The notes under the pieces are model-generated. The model was not told the DNA's origin. It saw only the letters and a list, made by a program, of their open reading frames with translations, and made no database searches. The translations under genes were made by a program, and so were the position numbers. This document shows positions 34,176-46,085 of a stretch of 64,000 bases of DNA, piece after piece; the stretch's first letter is position 1; every line of letters starts with the position of its first letter. Origin of the DNA: Cercophora sp. LCS_1 (taxonomy: Eukaryota; Ascomycota; Sordariomycetes; Sordariales; Lasiosphaeriaceae); assembly GCA_036250225.1 (NCBI GenBank), contig JAPZLL010000054.1, forward strand, positions 124,001-188,000, written 5' to 3'.

Positions 34176-36876
34176 ATGGCCTCGACGACCGTCACCACTT
34201 CGTCTGCACCATCCGCCCCCCATCACCGCCGCGCATCACTCTCGGGCACTCCCGCAACTGCCTCAACGTCCACACAACCGCAGGCGACGTCAACCTCCTT
34301 CACGACGAATCCATCCTCTAGTTTCACGGGGATGCAGCCGCCCCAAATGGCTAGTAACTCGCAAGGGCAATCGCAGCCCCAATCCCAACAGTCCTTTTCC
34401 ATGAGCCAGCCCGCTTCGCAGGGCACGAATACGTCTGTCTATCGCCAGTATACCGACCCGCCCCCAAGGCCCGACCAGCACATGGACATGGTCTACACGG
34501 TATGCGCCCTCTGTGCAAGTCGTGCAACCCGACTGACATTCTGCCACAGGCCGTGTACTCGGGCGTCAATGTCTACGAAACCGAAGTGAACAATGTCACT
34601 GTTATGCGACGACAAGCCGACGGGTGGCTCAATGCGACACAAATTCTCAAGGTTGCAGGTGTCGACAAGGGCCGGCGCACTAAGATCCTCGAAAAGGAGA
34701 TCCAGGTCGGCAAGCACGAGAAGGTCCAGGGTGGTTACGGCAAATACCAAGGAACCTGGATCCCGTTTGAGCGCGGCGTTGTAGTTTGCGAACAATATGG
34801 CGTCACGGACAAGCTGGCAAAGCTTCTCAACCACAATCGCCAGGAAGACGGCAGCGCTGGCGACGTTGAGACGCCAACCAAGGAGCAGGCCATGGCGGCA
34901 CAGAGAAAACGCTTGTACAATGCCAGCTCGCAGGACAGCCGCAACGGTTTGTCGGGGACGTTTTTTAAGAACATTTCGTCCACGGCATCCCACGCTGTGG
35001 CAGCCATCAGCAAAGCCCGATTCGACTCGCCAGCGCCAAGAAATCGCTCCGGTCCTAGTCGAGCGCCTAGCTTCAACCGGCAGCCCTCGATGCAAGAGGG
35101 CAACGACTTTCCCGCCAACTCGCAGCAGAGTTTCGTATCAGATTACAACCAGAACGCTGAGTCCGCTTTCGGGTCCCAGCAGACGCAGCCTTTGGACGGG
35201 GACGGCCTCGAGCAACCGCCTCGCAAGCGGCAGCGGGTGCTCACCCCGGCCAACAGCTTCGGTGGACTCACACCCACGTATCCCTCTGCGGAGGCGTACG
35301 CGGCCAACTTCCCTGGGTCCCCGACTGAGCCCAACGAGTCGTTTATCTACTCCCAGGCTGGTGTGTTGACCGAGGAGCCTCACTACTACCCCGGCCCGCT
35401 TCGACCGCTGCCGTTCGAGATGTCGCCCGAGGCGCAAGTGAAGCGAAGCATGCTGATGGAGCTTTTTGTGGAGAACAACGGGTCTGATGAGGAGAAGCAA
35501 AAGTTCCTGCGTAACATGATTCCGCAGGAGTTGGATGCCCCGATTGACCCGCAAAGCCACACAGCCCTTCATTGGGCCGCAACCCTGTCGCGAATGAAGC
35601 TGCTGCACGTCCTCATCCAAGCCGGAGCCAGCCCATACAGAGTCAACGCATCGGGAGAAACAGCGCTGATGCGAGCTTGCATGGTGACCAACTCGATGGA
35701 TCACAACTCTTTTCCCGAGCTGCTTGACATCCTGGGCGGCACCATCGACGTGACGGATGACAAAGGGCGGACCGTGTTGCACCACATTGCGCTCACAAGT
35801 GCTGTCAAAGGCCGTAATGCGGCTAGCAGGTATTACCTTGAGGGTTTGCTTGAGTGGGTTGTGCGACAGGGCAGCGTGCCCAACAGCCAGAGCAACGGAA
35901 ACGGTGCCAGCGCGCCCGCAAGGATGGGCATTGCTAGGTTCATGAGCGAGATTGTCAACGCGCAGGACAACTTTGGTGACACGGCGCTGAACATTGCTGC
36001 CCGTGTTAGCAACCGCAGCATTATCTCGCAACTCATCGAAGTGGGTGCCGACGCCAACATTCCCAACCGCGCCGGTCTTCGGCCGCGGGACTTTGGCATT
36101 GGGGTTGAGGGCGGCGAGGCCGGCAATGGCGATGCAGGCGCTGAGAGGAACGGCGCAAATGGCACGAGCCAGAAGAGCAGAGAGAATAGCGATGATGTTG
36201 TCGATTGTAAGTACTGCTGGCCAGACAACCGGTTCCACTTGCTGACATGCTTCCAGCCATCACATCTCTCATTGGTGAGACGTCAACAGTTTTCCAGGAG
36301 GAAGTCAAGCGAAAACAGGAGTCGATTGACAAACTTCACAACTCGCTGCGCACAACCTCGTCCCAAATGGGCGAGGCGCGGCGCACAATCGAGGTGCTTC
36401 AGGCAAAGTACAACGCCCAGCAGTTGAACCACCAAAAGGTGGCGAACCTCCGAAGAGCGTGTGAGGAAGAAGAGTTCAAGCTTGTCCAACTCGAGCAACG
36501 TCACGGCCGCCTTGACGTCCAGAGTGCGAACGCATGGGAGATAGACCTTGAGTCGGTGGTCAAGACTGCGGCCACCAACCCCGAGGTGCACCCCGTTCTT
36601 GGCGAGAGCTTGCCAAGCGCCGCGATTCTCCGAGCTCGCATCAATGCCCTCCAAAACCGCACCGACGAGACGCGACGGTTTGTGGCCGAGCTCAAGGAGA
36701 AGAGCACAGCGAGGGAGCTCCGATACCGACGTCTTGTGTCGCTCTGTACACGACGGCCCGAGGCTGAGGTAGAGGCGCTGTTGGACACGTTGACGAGGGC
36801 AGTCGAGTCGGAGAAGGGCGAGCTCGAGATAACACGAGTCCGACGGTTCCTGGGGGGCGTTGAGGCTGTGCAATGA
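34176..36876 (+). CDS. mbp1: APSES/KilA-N transcription factor, MBF subunit Mbp1
   Basis: Exons 34176-34499, 34550-36206 and 36257-36876 give 866 residues; both introns are 50 nt with clean phases. After a Ser/Thr/Gln-rich N-terminus, the APSES DNA-binding domain fills residues about 109-205 (VYSGVNVYETEVNNVTVMRR, then GWLNATQILKVAGVDKGRR and GGYGKYQGTWIPFERG). Ankyrin repeats follow at about 437-640 (DPQSHTALHWAATLSRMKLL, then DDKGRTVLHHIAL and NFGDTALNIAARV). The C-terminal exon is a coiled coil suited to Swi6-type pairing. Mbp1/Res proteins bind MCB sites and drive G1/S transcription. The basic bipartite element EQPPRKRQR may be a nuclear signal. Length and order agree with filamentous-fungal Mbp1 orthologues. 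Confidence 0.95.
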
Positions 36877-37406
36877 TGAGTGGTGATACCTTTTTTTCTT
36901 CTCTGTGCTGTATCGTTGTAATTAATTAGCATTTCGAGCGGCGTGGCGTTGTCGGCTATTTGGGTCTACGGATCGGACAAAGTAGGATTATTACGCCTTG
37001 CTTGCTAGGTTATTGGGGACTGGGGACCCATGAATGGCCTTGTGCTTCGATTGACAGATAGTTGAGGGAATGCAGGCTAATCGATGAACTGACATTGAGC
37101 GGAGCAAGTCAGACCGAATCGTTGTGGTTTTTGCACTGGACAAGCATGGGGTTTCTGAGGGTTCCGTTCGAGCTGCTTCGGCCCGCTCGATTCGCCGGGT
37201 TCGGAGGAACATCATCTATTTCTCATCAAGATGAGGATTCCCAATGACGAAGATCTTCACCGCTAGCCAAATCGTTCAAATCCAGTGGACCATGATAAAC
37301 ATGCACATAATAAGGGCATCTTACTCGCCAATATTTGAATCACCGCGTCAATACAAAAGAGACCAATTCAGTCTATCACAAAAGAATCACACTTTCAAAC
37401 CACCAC
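36877..37406. other. Intergenic region between two 3' ends
   Basis: A convergent interval between the mbp1 stop and the stop of the NmrA-like gene. It holds 3' untranslated sequence of both genes and no visible gene. Confidence 0.5.
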
Positions 37407-38366
37407 CTACTCGAATTCAAACGTCTTGAACGCCTCCTCAACGCTAACCAACCCCCTCACACCCAGCTCCTCGCCCGTCACAACCTTTCGTCCAAGCGTG
37501 TCAACCCAGCTCTCCCTGTACTCATCCCAAAACTCCATCATAACCCCCATCTCATCCGCCCAAAGCGGCCAAATCTGTCCAAAATCTTTCCCACTCACCC
37601 TCACAAACTGCGCCTTGACACCCTTCGTCCTCGCCCAAAGCTGCAGCAGCTCTTCCGCTCCAAACACCTCACTACTCGCTTTCACCACCTGCCCCAGTGT
37701 CTTCTCAGGTTGTTCCACAATAGCCTTGACAAACGGTGCAATATTCCGCGTCACATCACCAATGGTATGAACCGGCGTGTCGGCAGCATAGCTCGCAAAC
37801 TGGATATACTTGCCCGCGGTCGGGATCCAGTAAGGCGTAAACATGGGAAATGTATAATTCGAATGATACCACGTCACCCAGAGGAACGTCGTCTTCTTGA
37901 CCAGCTCTGGCTGGGACTGGATGAATTGATCGATGGCGATTTTACCCTCGAAATGGGGGACGTTGTATTTTCCCTTGCTGATATTCACGGCAGAGGGAAG
38001 GGTAGACCAGATGTAGTGTTCTAATGTGGAGATGGTGGATAGGGCTGCACGAGCGAGGTTGATGCCCTGCTGGGTTTCGATCTCGACGGCTTTGGTGGGT
38101 GAGGAATGAGCGGCGAAGGGCTCGAAGAAGTCGGTTACTGCGTAGATGATGGAAGAGCCCGCGAAGGCGGTTTTGAGACTGGGGAGGGAGTTGACGTTGG
38201 CTGTGATGAGTTCGGCGCCTTGGGAGGCGAGGGCTTGGGCGGCTGCGGAGGTGGGAGAGCGGGTTATTGCGCGGACGTGGTAGGCTGGGTTGTTGATGAA
38301 GGCGGAGGCCACGCCGCGGCCTTGGGCGCCGGTTGCGCCGACGATGGTGACGATCTTGGGGGACAT
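37407..38366 (-). CDS. NmrA-like NAD(P)-binding protein
   Basis: Single exon of 319 residues. The N-terminal Rossmann motif IVGATGAQGRGVASAF is the NmrA/atypical SDR glycine-rich loop, followed by AITRSPTS at the second strand, where NmrA proteins choose NADP(H). The conserved YAVTDFFEP and HYIWSTLP segments are typical. A canonical YxxxK catalytic pair is not obvious, so it may be a redox sensor like NmrA/HSCARG or an isoflavone-reductase-like enzyme. It is not part of an evident cluster; its neighbours are unrelated. Confidence 0.9.
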   Translation of the reverse strand: MSPKIVTIVGATGAQGRGVASAFINNPAYHVRAITRSPTSAAAQALASQGAELITANVNSLPSLKTAFAGSSIIYAVTDFFEPFAAHSSPTKAVEIETQQGINLARAALSTISTLEHYIWSTLPSAVNISKGKYNVPHFEGKIAIDQFIQSQPELVKKTTFLWVTWYHSNYTFPMFTPYWIPTAGKYIQFASYAADTPVHTIGDVTRNIAPFVKAIVEQPEKTLGQVVKASSEVFGAEELLQLWARTKGVKAQFVRVSGKDFGQIWPLWADEMGVMMEFWDEYRESWVDTLGRKVVTGEELGVRGLVSVEEAFKTFEFE

Positions 38367-39289
38367 TTTTGGTGGGTATTGTTTGAGTTGTTGGGTTGAG
38401 AGCGATGCGTAGGAGCGGTGAGGTTGGGAGAGGTTGAGGGACGTGATGAAGCTAAAGTGTTTGGTGATGATGGGAGTTGATAGGGTTTATATATTCTCAA
38501 ACTTGAAGAAGATATGAGTTAAAGCTTGGAAGACTGTTGATTTTGATGCTGATGCTGATGTTCTTAAGAAACCCTTTTCATTCAAACCCGTCAAGACGGC
38601 CCCTATTTATCCTCTCCCATTTTTCTGCTGCCAGAGCCAGAGCAAGGACGATATCCATTTCGGACAATGTACGGTGTTGTAATGATGATGCGACGCAGAT
38701 GACAAACGGCATGTCAAAACATGCATTTCCAGAATAACCGGCGTTGTGTTGTACCACAACGTGTGAAAGGGCGCGGGCCTTTGTCAGCGAGTTGCGTTGT
38801 CTGGGTAAAGGAGCTGACCATTCAAGCAACGTCGAGGAAAAGCGATTGCCCGTGAGCTTACCACTCCGCGGAGCCAGCTCCGTTCAAGTATTCCAGTGGT
38901 TGTGATTGGTGAGTCTGTCGGATAGGGACCATGCAGCCCTCTGTCAGCGGGGGACCATGCGGCCGGCAGGGCACCCTCCCGCGCCTGATCGCACCAAGCC
39001 GCGGAGTTGTCCAACATCCACACAAAGAGCCTCTGATGTGCAGTCTTGGCCATCTTCCGAATGCCGAACATGATCGCACTCTCGAGGCTTAGCATCGACC
39101 TCTTGACCGGGAGGAACAAAATCCCGGACTTGGCCAGGCGTCGGCGATAACAAAGCGGCTTGTTGAACAATTGTATTCAGATCAGATAATCGTGCTAGCA
39201 AATGGGTATCAGCTCCAACGACAAAACGCCATTCCCGCCGTTGAACTTGTGTTACCACCCGGACTGTATCCCGCGTGTCACCTCAGCTT
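38367..39289. other. Promoter of the NmrA-like gene and intergenic DNA
   Basis: About 0.9 kb. The first part is the leader and promoter of the NmrA-like gene, with a CTGATG repeat near 38550. No gene is seen; short minus-strand frames at 38784-39258 look random. Confidence 0.5.
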
Positions 39290-40525
39290 TCATGCAGTGA
39301 CATCCCGACCTTGGGCCTTTTGCACCAGACCCTGCAACAGCTCAAAGATAGCCGCCCGCTGTCCTGTTGATGACACATCTCCATCCATCCCCTCTCCCAG
39401 ATCCGCAGGTGCAAACAGCTTGAGGCGTCCTTCCGACATGACAAAGCCGCCGCATGCTATCCTGATGATGCGCGTCCCTGGATGAAACAGCCTGAGTCCG
39501 AGATGCTGATCAACATAGCACGCAAGAGCCTCTGTGAACGGTTGGTCCACGAGAGGATCGTCTTCCGCGTCTGCCATCCGCCACTCCCAGCCTTCCTCCT
39601 GTAGTCTTCCCGCGAGCTTCCTCCTCTTCTTGGGGTCATCTTCCGAAGCAGTATCGACCGTCTTCCGCTTGTGCTCTTTGACAACCGTGGCGTCCGCAGC
39701 ACCGACAAACTTCCGTAGCTCGCCCACGGGTATGAACAGATCGACCGACTTGAGACCGAGCTGCCGGATCTCCTCCTCATCGGATTCCTCGCCATCTACT
39801 TCCTTGGGGGGGATGTAGAACCCCAACGTGACAACGAAATCCTTGGCCGTCGCCCCCCTGGTCGGCAACCCAGCCGTCCGAATCCACGCCTCCCAACTGC
39901 GCACCAAACTCCTCGTTCCAAGCCTCAACGGACTAATCCGGCAGTCAAACGTTGCCTCCAGGAACCCACACACCACCGCCTTCAACGGCGCCGGCATCCG
40001 CAACAACAGCAACGGCAACCTGAGGAACTGCGTCTCATCCGCCTCCCCTCCATCCTCCCCAACGAAGAACCTCTCCCATTCTTGGCGTTCCTCTATCCCC
40101 GGCACCAAAAGCGCCACACACTCCACATTCTCATACCTCAACACCACATACAACCCACTCCCTTGATTCTCTTGGTCCGCGAACACCCCCCCCCTTGTAG
40201 ACATATCCAACACCCCATCCATTCCAACCCATCGTATCTCCACTGCTTCAAGGGCGCCCGCCCTCCCGAGTATCGGATCATCCCCGTCCCTTCCTAGACC
40301 GACTTCGACGCCGCGAACCACATCGCCTACTAGCGTGTCGCGGAGGCGTTGCGCTATGGTTTGGAGGCGAGGGCTGGTGAGCGGTTCTTTACCGATGTAG
40401 AGGGGGGAGACGCGGCAGGGGACAAAGGTTGTGTTGTAAAAGGGGATTAGGGACGATTCGTCGGGTGTTTGGGACGGAGAGCGGGAAGAGGATTGGGAGC
40501 GTGAGGGGGACTGTCGGCGGGGCAT
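39290..40525 (-). CDS. fta1: Kinetochore protein Fta1/CENP-L
   Basis: Single exon of 411 residues starting MPRRQSPSRSQSSSRSPS. The N-terminal FYNTTFVPCRVSPLYIG and following LQTIAQRLRDTLVGDVVRGV resemble the Fta1/CENP-L family. Fta1 belongs to the Sim4/COMA-type inner kinetochore (CCAN), where CENP-L pairs with CENP-N next to the CENP-A nucleosome. The middle has the conserved FDCRISPLRLGTRSLVRSWE segment. A basic KKRRK stretch near residue 305 could be a nuclear signal. The family is divergent, so assignment rests on the N-terminal pattern and overall length. Confidence 0.75.
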   Translation of the reverse strand: MPRRQSPSRSQSSSRSPSQTPDESSLIPFYNTTFVPCRVSPLYIGKEPLTSPRLQTIAQRLRDTLVGDVVRGVEVGLGRDGDDPILGRAGALEAVEIRWVGMDGVLDMSTRGGVFADQENQGSGLYVVLRYENVECVALLVPGIEERQEWERFFVGEDGGEADETQFLRLPLLLLRMPAPLKAVVCGFLEATFDCRISPLRLGTRSLVRSWEAWIRTAGLPTRGATAKDFVVTLGFYIPPKEVDGEESDEEEIRQLGLKSVDLFIPVGELRKFVGAADATVVKEHKRKTVDTASEDDPKKRRKLAGRLQEEGWEWRMADAEDDPLVDQPFTEALACYVDQHLGLRLFHPGTRIIRIACGGFVMSEGRLKLFAPADLGEGMDGDVSSTGQRAAIFELLQGLVQKAQGRDVTA

Positions 40526-41991
40526 TGTCCCTGCTCCGTTCGTGGAGGGACGAGCTTCGCAAGTTCGGGTTCGATGTGGGACGCCTCGTGGGGTTTGGGA
40601 CGGGAGTGCTGAACAAGATAGATTATCGCAGAGTCGGGCCCGAGGTGCGGCGCGTGAGAGCGTTGAGTAACGCGAGAAAGGGGCGATCGTTAGCCGTCAA
40701 TGGGTCGTGGTGGTGTGTTGGGTTGGAGACATCCTGAACGCGACGCGGGGCGTGGCACAATGGTGGGGACCCCTAACCCTGGCACCTTGCGCCTTCGTAC
40801 AAGAAAGGATGACAACCATACTACCTTATACCTACCCAAGTGTATATAGACATAATATTCTGGCATTAGTAGGTAATTATAAGGGGTATTGTCTCAATGA
40901 CTCGCGGTAAACCTTTCGGGTCTTTGTGGTCTTGTTCAGGAAACCTGTCGGCGGAACCACACCAAGCACGTCAACAGCGTTTTGTGGTCAGAGTCTTGGC
41001 ACCAGCTCCGGCCCCGACAGTCTGGGACAGGGACTGCCAAGCCAATGATGAAAGGCAGCAACCGTCACAACGTCTTTCAACCGTCTTCGGGTCTTTCGCC
41101 ATTCTCTGTCAACTTGTTCCCACTTCATCTGGCCGACACCAACGACATGGCCAAGCCTCCGAGCGCCCTTCGGCGTAGTCCAACTCCTCAGGCCCGAGGT
41201 TTAGCGCCTCCCCGCTGCCGCAACTCGGGGACCGGTCAGGTTCGAACAAGTCGGTGAGAGAATGACGCCCACCAAGACCACGGAGGAGCGAATGCCTCTC
41301 TCCGGACATCAATTGTCTTTTTGAGAGCTGCGATCCTCGCATTCATTTCAGACTTATTCCTTTGGCCCGTCAACATTGCCTTCGACATCGCTGCCGAACA
41401 CCCGGCGCCGGAGATTCTGCCAATATTCACACCATTGCTCTTATTGCGAACACCGACGGTGCCGTTTTCTTGCCCTATTTTTAGGTAGTAAAGGAGGCCG
41501 GTTCCGAGTTCAACGAATACATCTTCGTCCTTCAACCACGTGTAGTCGAAGGAGTGAGCACAGACACCGGTCTGGACGCACAGCTACTGCCACGGGACCG
41601 ACTGTCATCAGCGCAGAGTCTCGGAGGGACCCAATCGCCGAATGGGCTTTTGCAGAAATGCATCGCAAAGATAATGCGGAAGATTCAGGACTTACCAGGA
41701 CCCTGGGTCGGCAGTGTTCCGGACGCTATTCCTATCCCGTCCAAGCCGGCATCATCGCGGCAGGCAAACCCATGGTCTCGACCCGTCGTTACGACACCAC
41801 CTCCATCTAGTCTTTGTTGATGATGGAAGTACTCGGTCTCAATATCATCAGAGTCTCCTTTTCGACAGCTCCAGCAGTATTGTGACAATCTGCCCTGCTA
41901 TTCTAGCCCTGTGCGTCATTGTCGATCTCCTCGGTTGTCCCCGAAAGCGACGTGGCTCGGCGCCGTCTCGGTCCTTGGCAAAAACGCGGGG
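40526..41991. other. Divergent intergenic region fta1/methyltransferase
   Basis: About 1.5 kb. A patch of AT-rich sequence with TATATA-like motifs lies at 40820-40890. Upstream exons of the methyltransferase could be hidden in 41376-41990, but none could be demonstrated. Confidence 0.45.
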
Positions 41992-43387
41992 ATGAACCTG
42001 GAGGGTGACACAGCAGCCATCACACCGGCAATATCTTCCGAGGACTCGGAAATCGGCGGATTTGACACATCGGAATTCGACCCCTCAGATATTGACCCCG
42101 ACTCGATCGAGTGGAGGAGTATCTCATCCAGCATCTACCGCGATAGCTACGAAAATGGCCGACGCTATCACACGTACCGCTACGGACGGTATCCCATTCC
42201 CAATGATGACGAGGAGCAGGTTCGCGAGGAGATGAAGCATGCCATGCACTTGGAACTCACAGAGTGGGTCGCCTTCTTACAGCCCGAACTCTCATTGACG
42301 TCCCCAGTGGCGTCCTCTTCTTCTCCCCTGTTGGCCAGCATCCCCAGCGAATCCTTGACATCGGCACCGGGACAGGAAGCTGGGCGATACAAGGTACTTC
42401 CACAACCGTCCCTCATTGCACCTCGGTCATCTCACACCAACCCAGTGGCCGATATGTATCCCTCTGCCGAAGTCATCGGTACCGACCTCTCACCAATCCA
42501 ACCAGCCTGTCAGTTCTCTCTTTAACAACAGTTTCACCGTTTTCCCTGCAATACCCCTGACTTTTCATCCCTGACCTACCCTCATGCCGGTAAACAACCC
42601 CTGACTGTCCCTCCCTGACCAAAACAGGGGTCCCCCCAAACCTCCGCTTCCTCGTCGACGACGCAGAAGACGCATGGCCCTACACCGGCCCCTTCGACCT
42701 AATCCACACGCGCAACGTGGTGTCCATGATTAAAGACCTCCCACGATTCCTCATACAAGCACACGATCACCTTAAACCAGGCGGTTGGATTGAGTTTCAG
42801 GAATTCCCGGGATATGTCCGCTTCGAAGCCGGCTCGGTCGAGAACGCAGACGTGGTGCGTTTTTGGGCGCGACTAGGCGAGGCAATGGTAGAAATGGGGT
42901 TTAGGTATTGGTATTCTGCTGAGGGTCAGTTGGGGACGATGGTGGAAGAGACCGGGTTTCAGGAGGTGAGGTGTAAGACTGTCAAGGTGCCGATTGGGAG
43001 TTGGGCAAAGGTTGGTTTTTTTTTTTTTCTTTCAATTTTATTGAGGTGCTGTTTTGATCGTTTTTGATTTCTTACCTTGGTGACGGGTTTCGCTTCTGTC
43101 TCTCCAATTGTCTACCCCGAGGATCTTGTCGAGCAAACTGGTGAACTGGGTCGATAGATGAATACTAACAGCACTAACAGAACAAAACCCTCCGACTATG
43201 CGGCATGTACATGCGCGTGAGCCTCATTCATTTCATACGCGCCATGGCTGCGAGGCCATTGCTGGTTCTCGGAACACCCGATGAAGTCGAGGAGATCGCG
43301 AACAAGGCGATAGAGGAGCTGGATAAGCCTGGGTTGAGGGCCTTTATCGAGTGGCGGTTTTGGATGGGGCAGAAGCCGAAGACATGA
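41992..43387 (+). CDS. SAM-dependent methyltransferase (LaeA-like/TAM-type)
   Basis: Five exons (41992-42263, 42308-42393, 42446-42508, 42628-43010, 43181-43387) give about 336 residues; introns are 44, 52, 119 and 170 nt and all phases agree. After an acidic N-terminus, the conserved YENGRRYHTYRYGRYPIPND motif precedes the SAM-binding loop ILDIGTGTGSWA and then EVIGTDLSPIQPAW. Further family blocks are FDLIHTRNV, LKPGGWIEFQEFPGY, and RLCGMYMRVSLIHFIRAMAA. Fungi have many such class I methyltransferases related to LaeA; most are uncharacterised. The N-terminus may be incomplete because homologues often start with a separate short exon. Confidence 0.88.
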
Positions 43388-44006
43388 TCCTGTCCCATTT
43401 TCGGCCTTTCTGAGCCCTTTCATGGCCTGTGGCTAGGGGTATATGCACGGTATTCTTTTTAAAGAGACGTAATTATTACAGCCGCTATGCAAGATTTGGG
43501 ACCAGTTAGAATGGCATTGGGCAATAATTGGAATGTAGACCCCTGGTTAGTATGTTTAGGGTGTGAGTGTAGTTGTGCGTTATCTTCTGGAGTGACACTG
43601 CCCCTATGGGTAGCGAAATGCATGAGCCTGTGACCTTGGAGTTTTTCTTATAGCTCCGAGCCCAACATTAAACTAAATTCCCTAGTATTACATCATTGCT
43701 TTGGGTCTCACTGCATGACCGAGCTTGGTTTGAATACAGTGGCGACGAGAAACCTCGGATCATCTTTCTTCGTGTCTCAACACTCTCCCATAAAGGATTA
43801 CCCGCCCTTGCTGGTTTGAAAAAGACTTTTCATCAGACTATAATTCGCTACCGTCAGTTCAGTGGTAGAATGCCGTATTCCAGAGATCAAACCGGTCCAA
43901 TTCCTCGCTAATACACCTAGACAGACACTTTCACCCCCAAAGCCGTAGCCTGGCACCAAACACCAACGCCACCCATGAGAAGGACAATCATAATCTCATA
44001 CAAGAA
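43388..44006. other. Intergenic region with a tRNA-like relic
   Basis: About 620 bases, AT-rich in part. It lies between the methyltransferase stop and the 3' end of pep7. The only notable content is a tRNA-like segment at about 43847-43910, listed separately. Confidence 0.5.
43847..43910 (+). other. tRNA-like relic with A and B boxes
   Basis: GTCAGTTCAGTGGTAGAATG matches a tRNA D-arm/A box, and GGTCCAATTCC (43894-43904) matches a B box at 10 of 11 positions. The segments between them do not form a good anticodon or T stem, so this is a tRNA pseudogene or a fragment of a tRNA-derived SINE. The hexamer TCGCTA occurs at both ends (43845 and 43905). Confidence 0.45.
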
Positions 44007-46085
44007 CTACCCGGCCGCACTGCCGGCATAAAACCCTTCCCATCTCTCTTCCACACCGCCTACAACCTTTCTGCTCAGTTCAATCTCCTTGTCCAGCTCC
44101 TCCAGATTCTTGGTGAGGGCGCCAACCTCCTCAAACCGCTTGGTTCCCCTGGCGTTATTTAACATCTCTTGTACCATAAATTTCTGCTCCTCTAGCACGA
44201 TTAACCGTTCCCTCGCCTCCTTTTCCTCGTTCTCCAGCGCGGCACTAACGTCGCTTTGTCCACCAAGACTTGCCGTCTCTGGATCTGAACTCGCTGCTGA
44301 CTCGCCGTTCCGTAATGGAGATGATGTCCCGTTGAGGTTGGAGAGTAGTCGGCGGTGATTATTCGATTTCAGAATACGCGGCACATTTTTCAACGGGATG
44401 AGGTTTGTGTGAAGGAAGGTAGATGCCGAGGCATAAACTGCTTTTTGAAGACGGAGTTGGGTGGGACTCGTTGTTTTGAGGTCGCGGATGCGTTTGGCTG
44501 CCACATCATATTTCGCAAAGGAATCTGTGAGACGCTTGCGGATCTTGGCGGCTTCTTGGATCTGGGCGTGGGTTGGGGGGTTAGAGGTGTCGGTGTTGAG
44601 GGCGGATAGGGTGCGTTGGAAGGAGGGCATGAGCATGCGAATGCCGCGCTCAAATTGGCGGAGGGTTTCGTAGGCTCGCTGGTCTGGGGGTTTGTGGGCA
44701 AGCGAAGAAGCGAAATCGCGGTGAGAGAAGATGGTGGTTTTGCAGTCGCGACACATGCGAACGTCGATGCTAAGTTGGGCGGTGGGCTTTTCGGTGGGAG
44801 CAAGGGTTGCTGGGGAGGTTAGGAGAGGGAGTGAAGACGAGGAAGGGAAACGTACGACTTGACACGTTCAGACCGACTTCGGTCGAGCATGCTGTTGCTG
44901 GGTCCGCGCAGACTACGCGCCCGCATATTCGACAATGGTGCCGTCGGAATGTCCAGGACCCAAACTCTTGTTTGCAGAACGGGCATTTCGGCACTGCTGC
45001 ATCGTCCTCCCATGTCACCACGGATTGCTCGATGAGTTTCCGTTGGTTCTTCTGCCCCGCGAGTGATGTCACAGGAGCTAAGAGGCTGCCGTTGCCTGGC
45101 CCGTCCTGCGGTGCTTCGGCCAACATCCTCGTCAGCTTGCTCAACCGCTTTTCCAGCCTCTGGACTTCCAAACGATGCCTGTCGACCTTCTTCGCCCGCA
45201 CTGCTGCAAAATCCGCCGTGTGATCCCTCGATAGCCCATGGTCATTGTATCCCTCTCTTGACTTGTAGCATGTCTCACAAACCCGACACCATACTCCGCG
45301 CACTGGCTCGTGGTTGGCCGATCGCGAGAGCTTCATTTGATACATGGTATGCTCCTCGCAGAACAGCCTGCCACATTTCCTGCAGTTGACACTGCCGCTC
45401 AACGGCCCTAGCTTCCGTTCGCATAGCGGGTCGGTACATGTGTCGTTCCCCGTTGAGCGCTCCCAATGTTTCCTCGTGACAAGCTCCTCGGGGTCGATTA
45501 CTGTGTCCGCCGGCTTCCCCGGAGCGGCCGGCATGGACAGGGATTGTGTCTCGTTGGACTCGAAGACTTCGAGCCCGCGAAGTTTCTGGTTAATGAGCGA
45601 TAATGGCTGGAAGCGCTTGGCTTTGAGGACTTGTTTATCGAACCACGTCTTGACTTCGTCCTGCGCCGCTTCGGGGAGTTCTTGGTGCACGTCGTCAATG
45701 TGCCTGTTGAGCTGGAGGAGGGTCATCTGGCGCGGGCTCAGTTAGCATTGGCTATGGCCTAGTTCTTGCGGCAAAATACCATTTCCTCCTCGCATATTGG
45801 GCAGATGAGCCTGCTGCTCGAGGCAGACCCCTGCGATGGCCCGGCGAGGCTAACATTGGAGGCGAGGTCCTGCGAAAAGTCGGCGAGCGCGGTGGACGAC
45901 GGGGGAGAGATCGAGACCTGGGTCGAGTTTCGCGAGTGAAAGGAGATGGTGCTGGTGTCCGAGGCGGGAAAGGGGCTCTGCGCCCTTGGGGACGGGGCCG
46001 TTGACGTCGGCGTGGCAGAAGGTGGCGGGGCGAGACTCTTGCCGCTGCCGAGGACCCTGCCTCCCCCAAGCTTCCGGCCCGACAT
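44007..46085 (-). CDS. pep7: Pep7/Vac1-type FYVE protein
   Basis: Exons 46085-45780, 45726-44856 and 44809-44007 give 659 residues; introns are 53 and 46 nt. The first intron lies inside a C2H2 finger (CPICEEEM, then LQLNRHIDDVH). Two FYVE-type zinc domains follow, the first with NCRKCGRLFCEEH and WCRVCETCY, the second with WTFRRHHCRICGRVVC and MCRDC. The RRHHCRICG motif is the PI3P-binding signature. The C-terminus has helical, coiled-coil Rab-binding segments. Pep7/Vac1 is the Rab5 (Vps21) effector that links PI3P to Vps45 and the Pep12 SNARE for Golgi-to-endosome vesicle fusion. The Ser/Pro-rich N-terminus is typical of the fungal version. Confidence 0.92.

Noticed and set aside
35138..36238. 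366-codon open frame on the minus strand
   Set aside because: It lies wholly antisense to mbp1 exon 2, whose protein has clear domains; its own translation has none.
43847..43910. Functional tRNA gene
   Set aside because: Anticodon and T stems do not pair, so only a relic is called.
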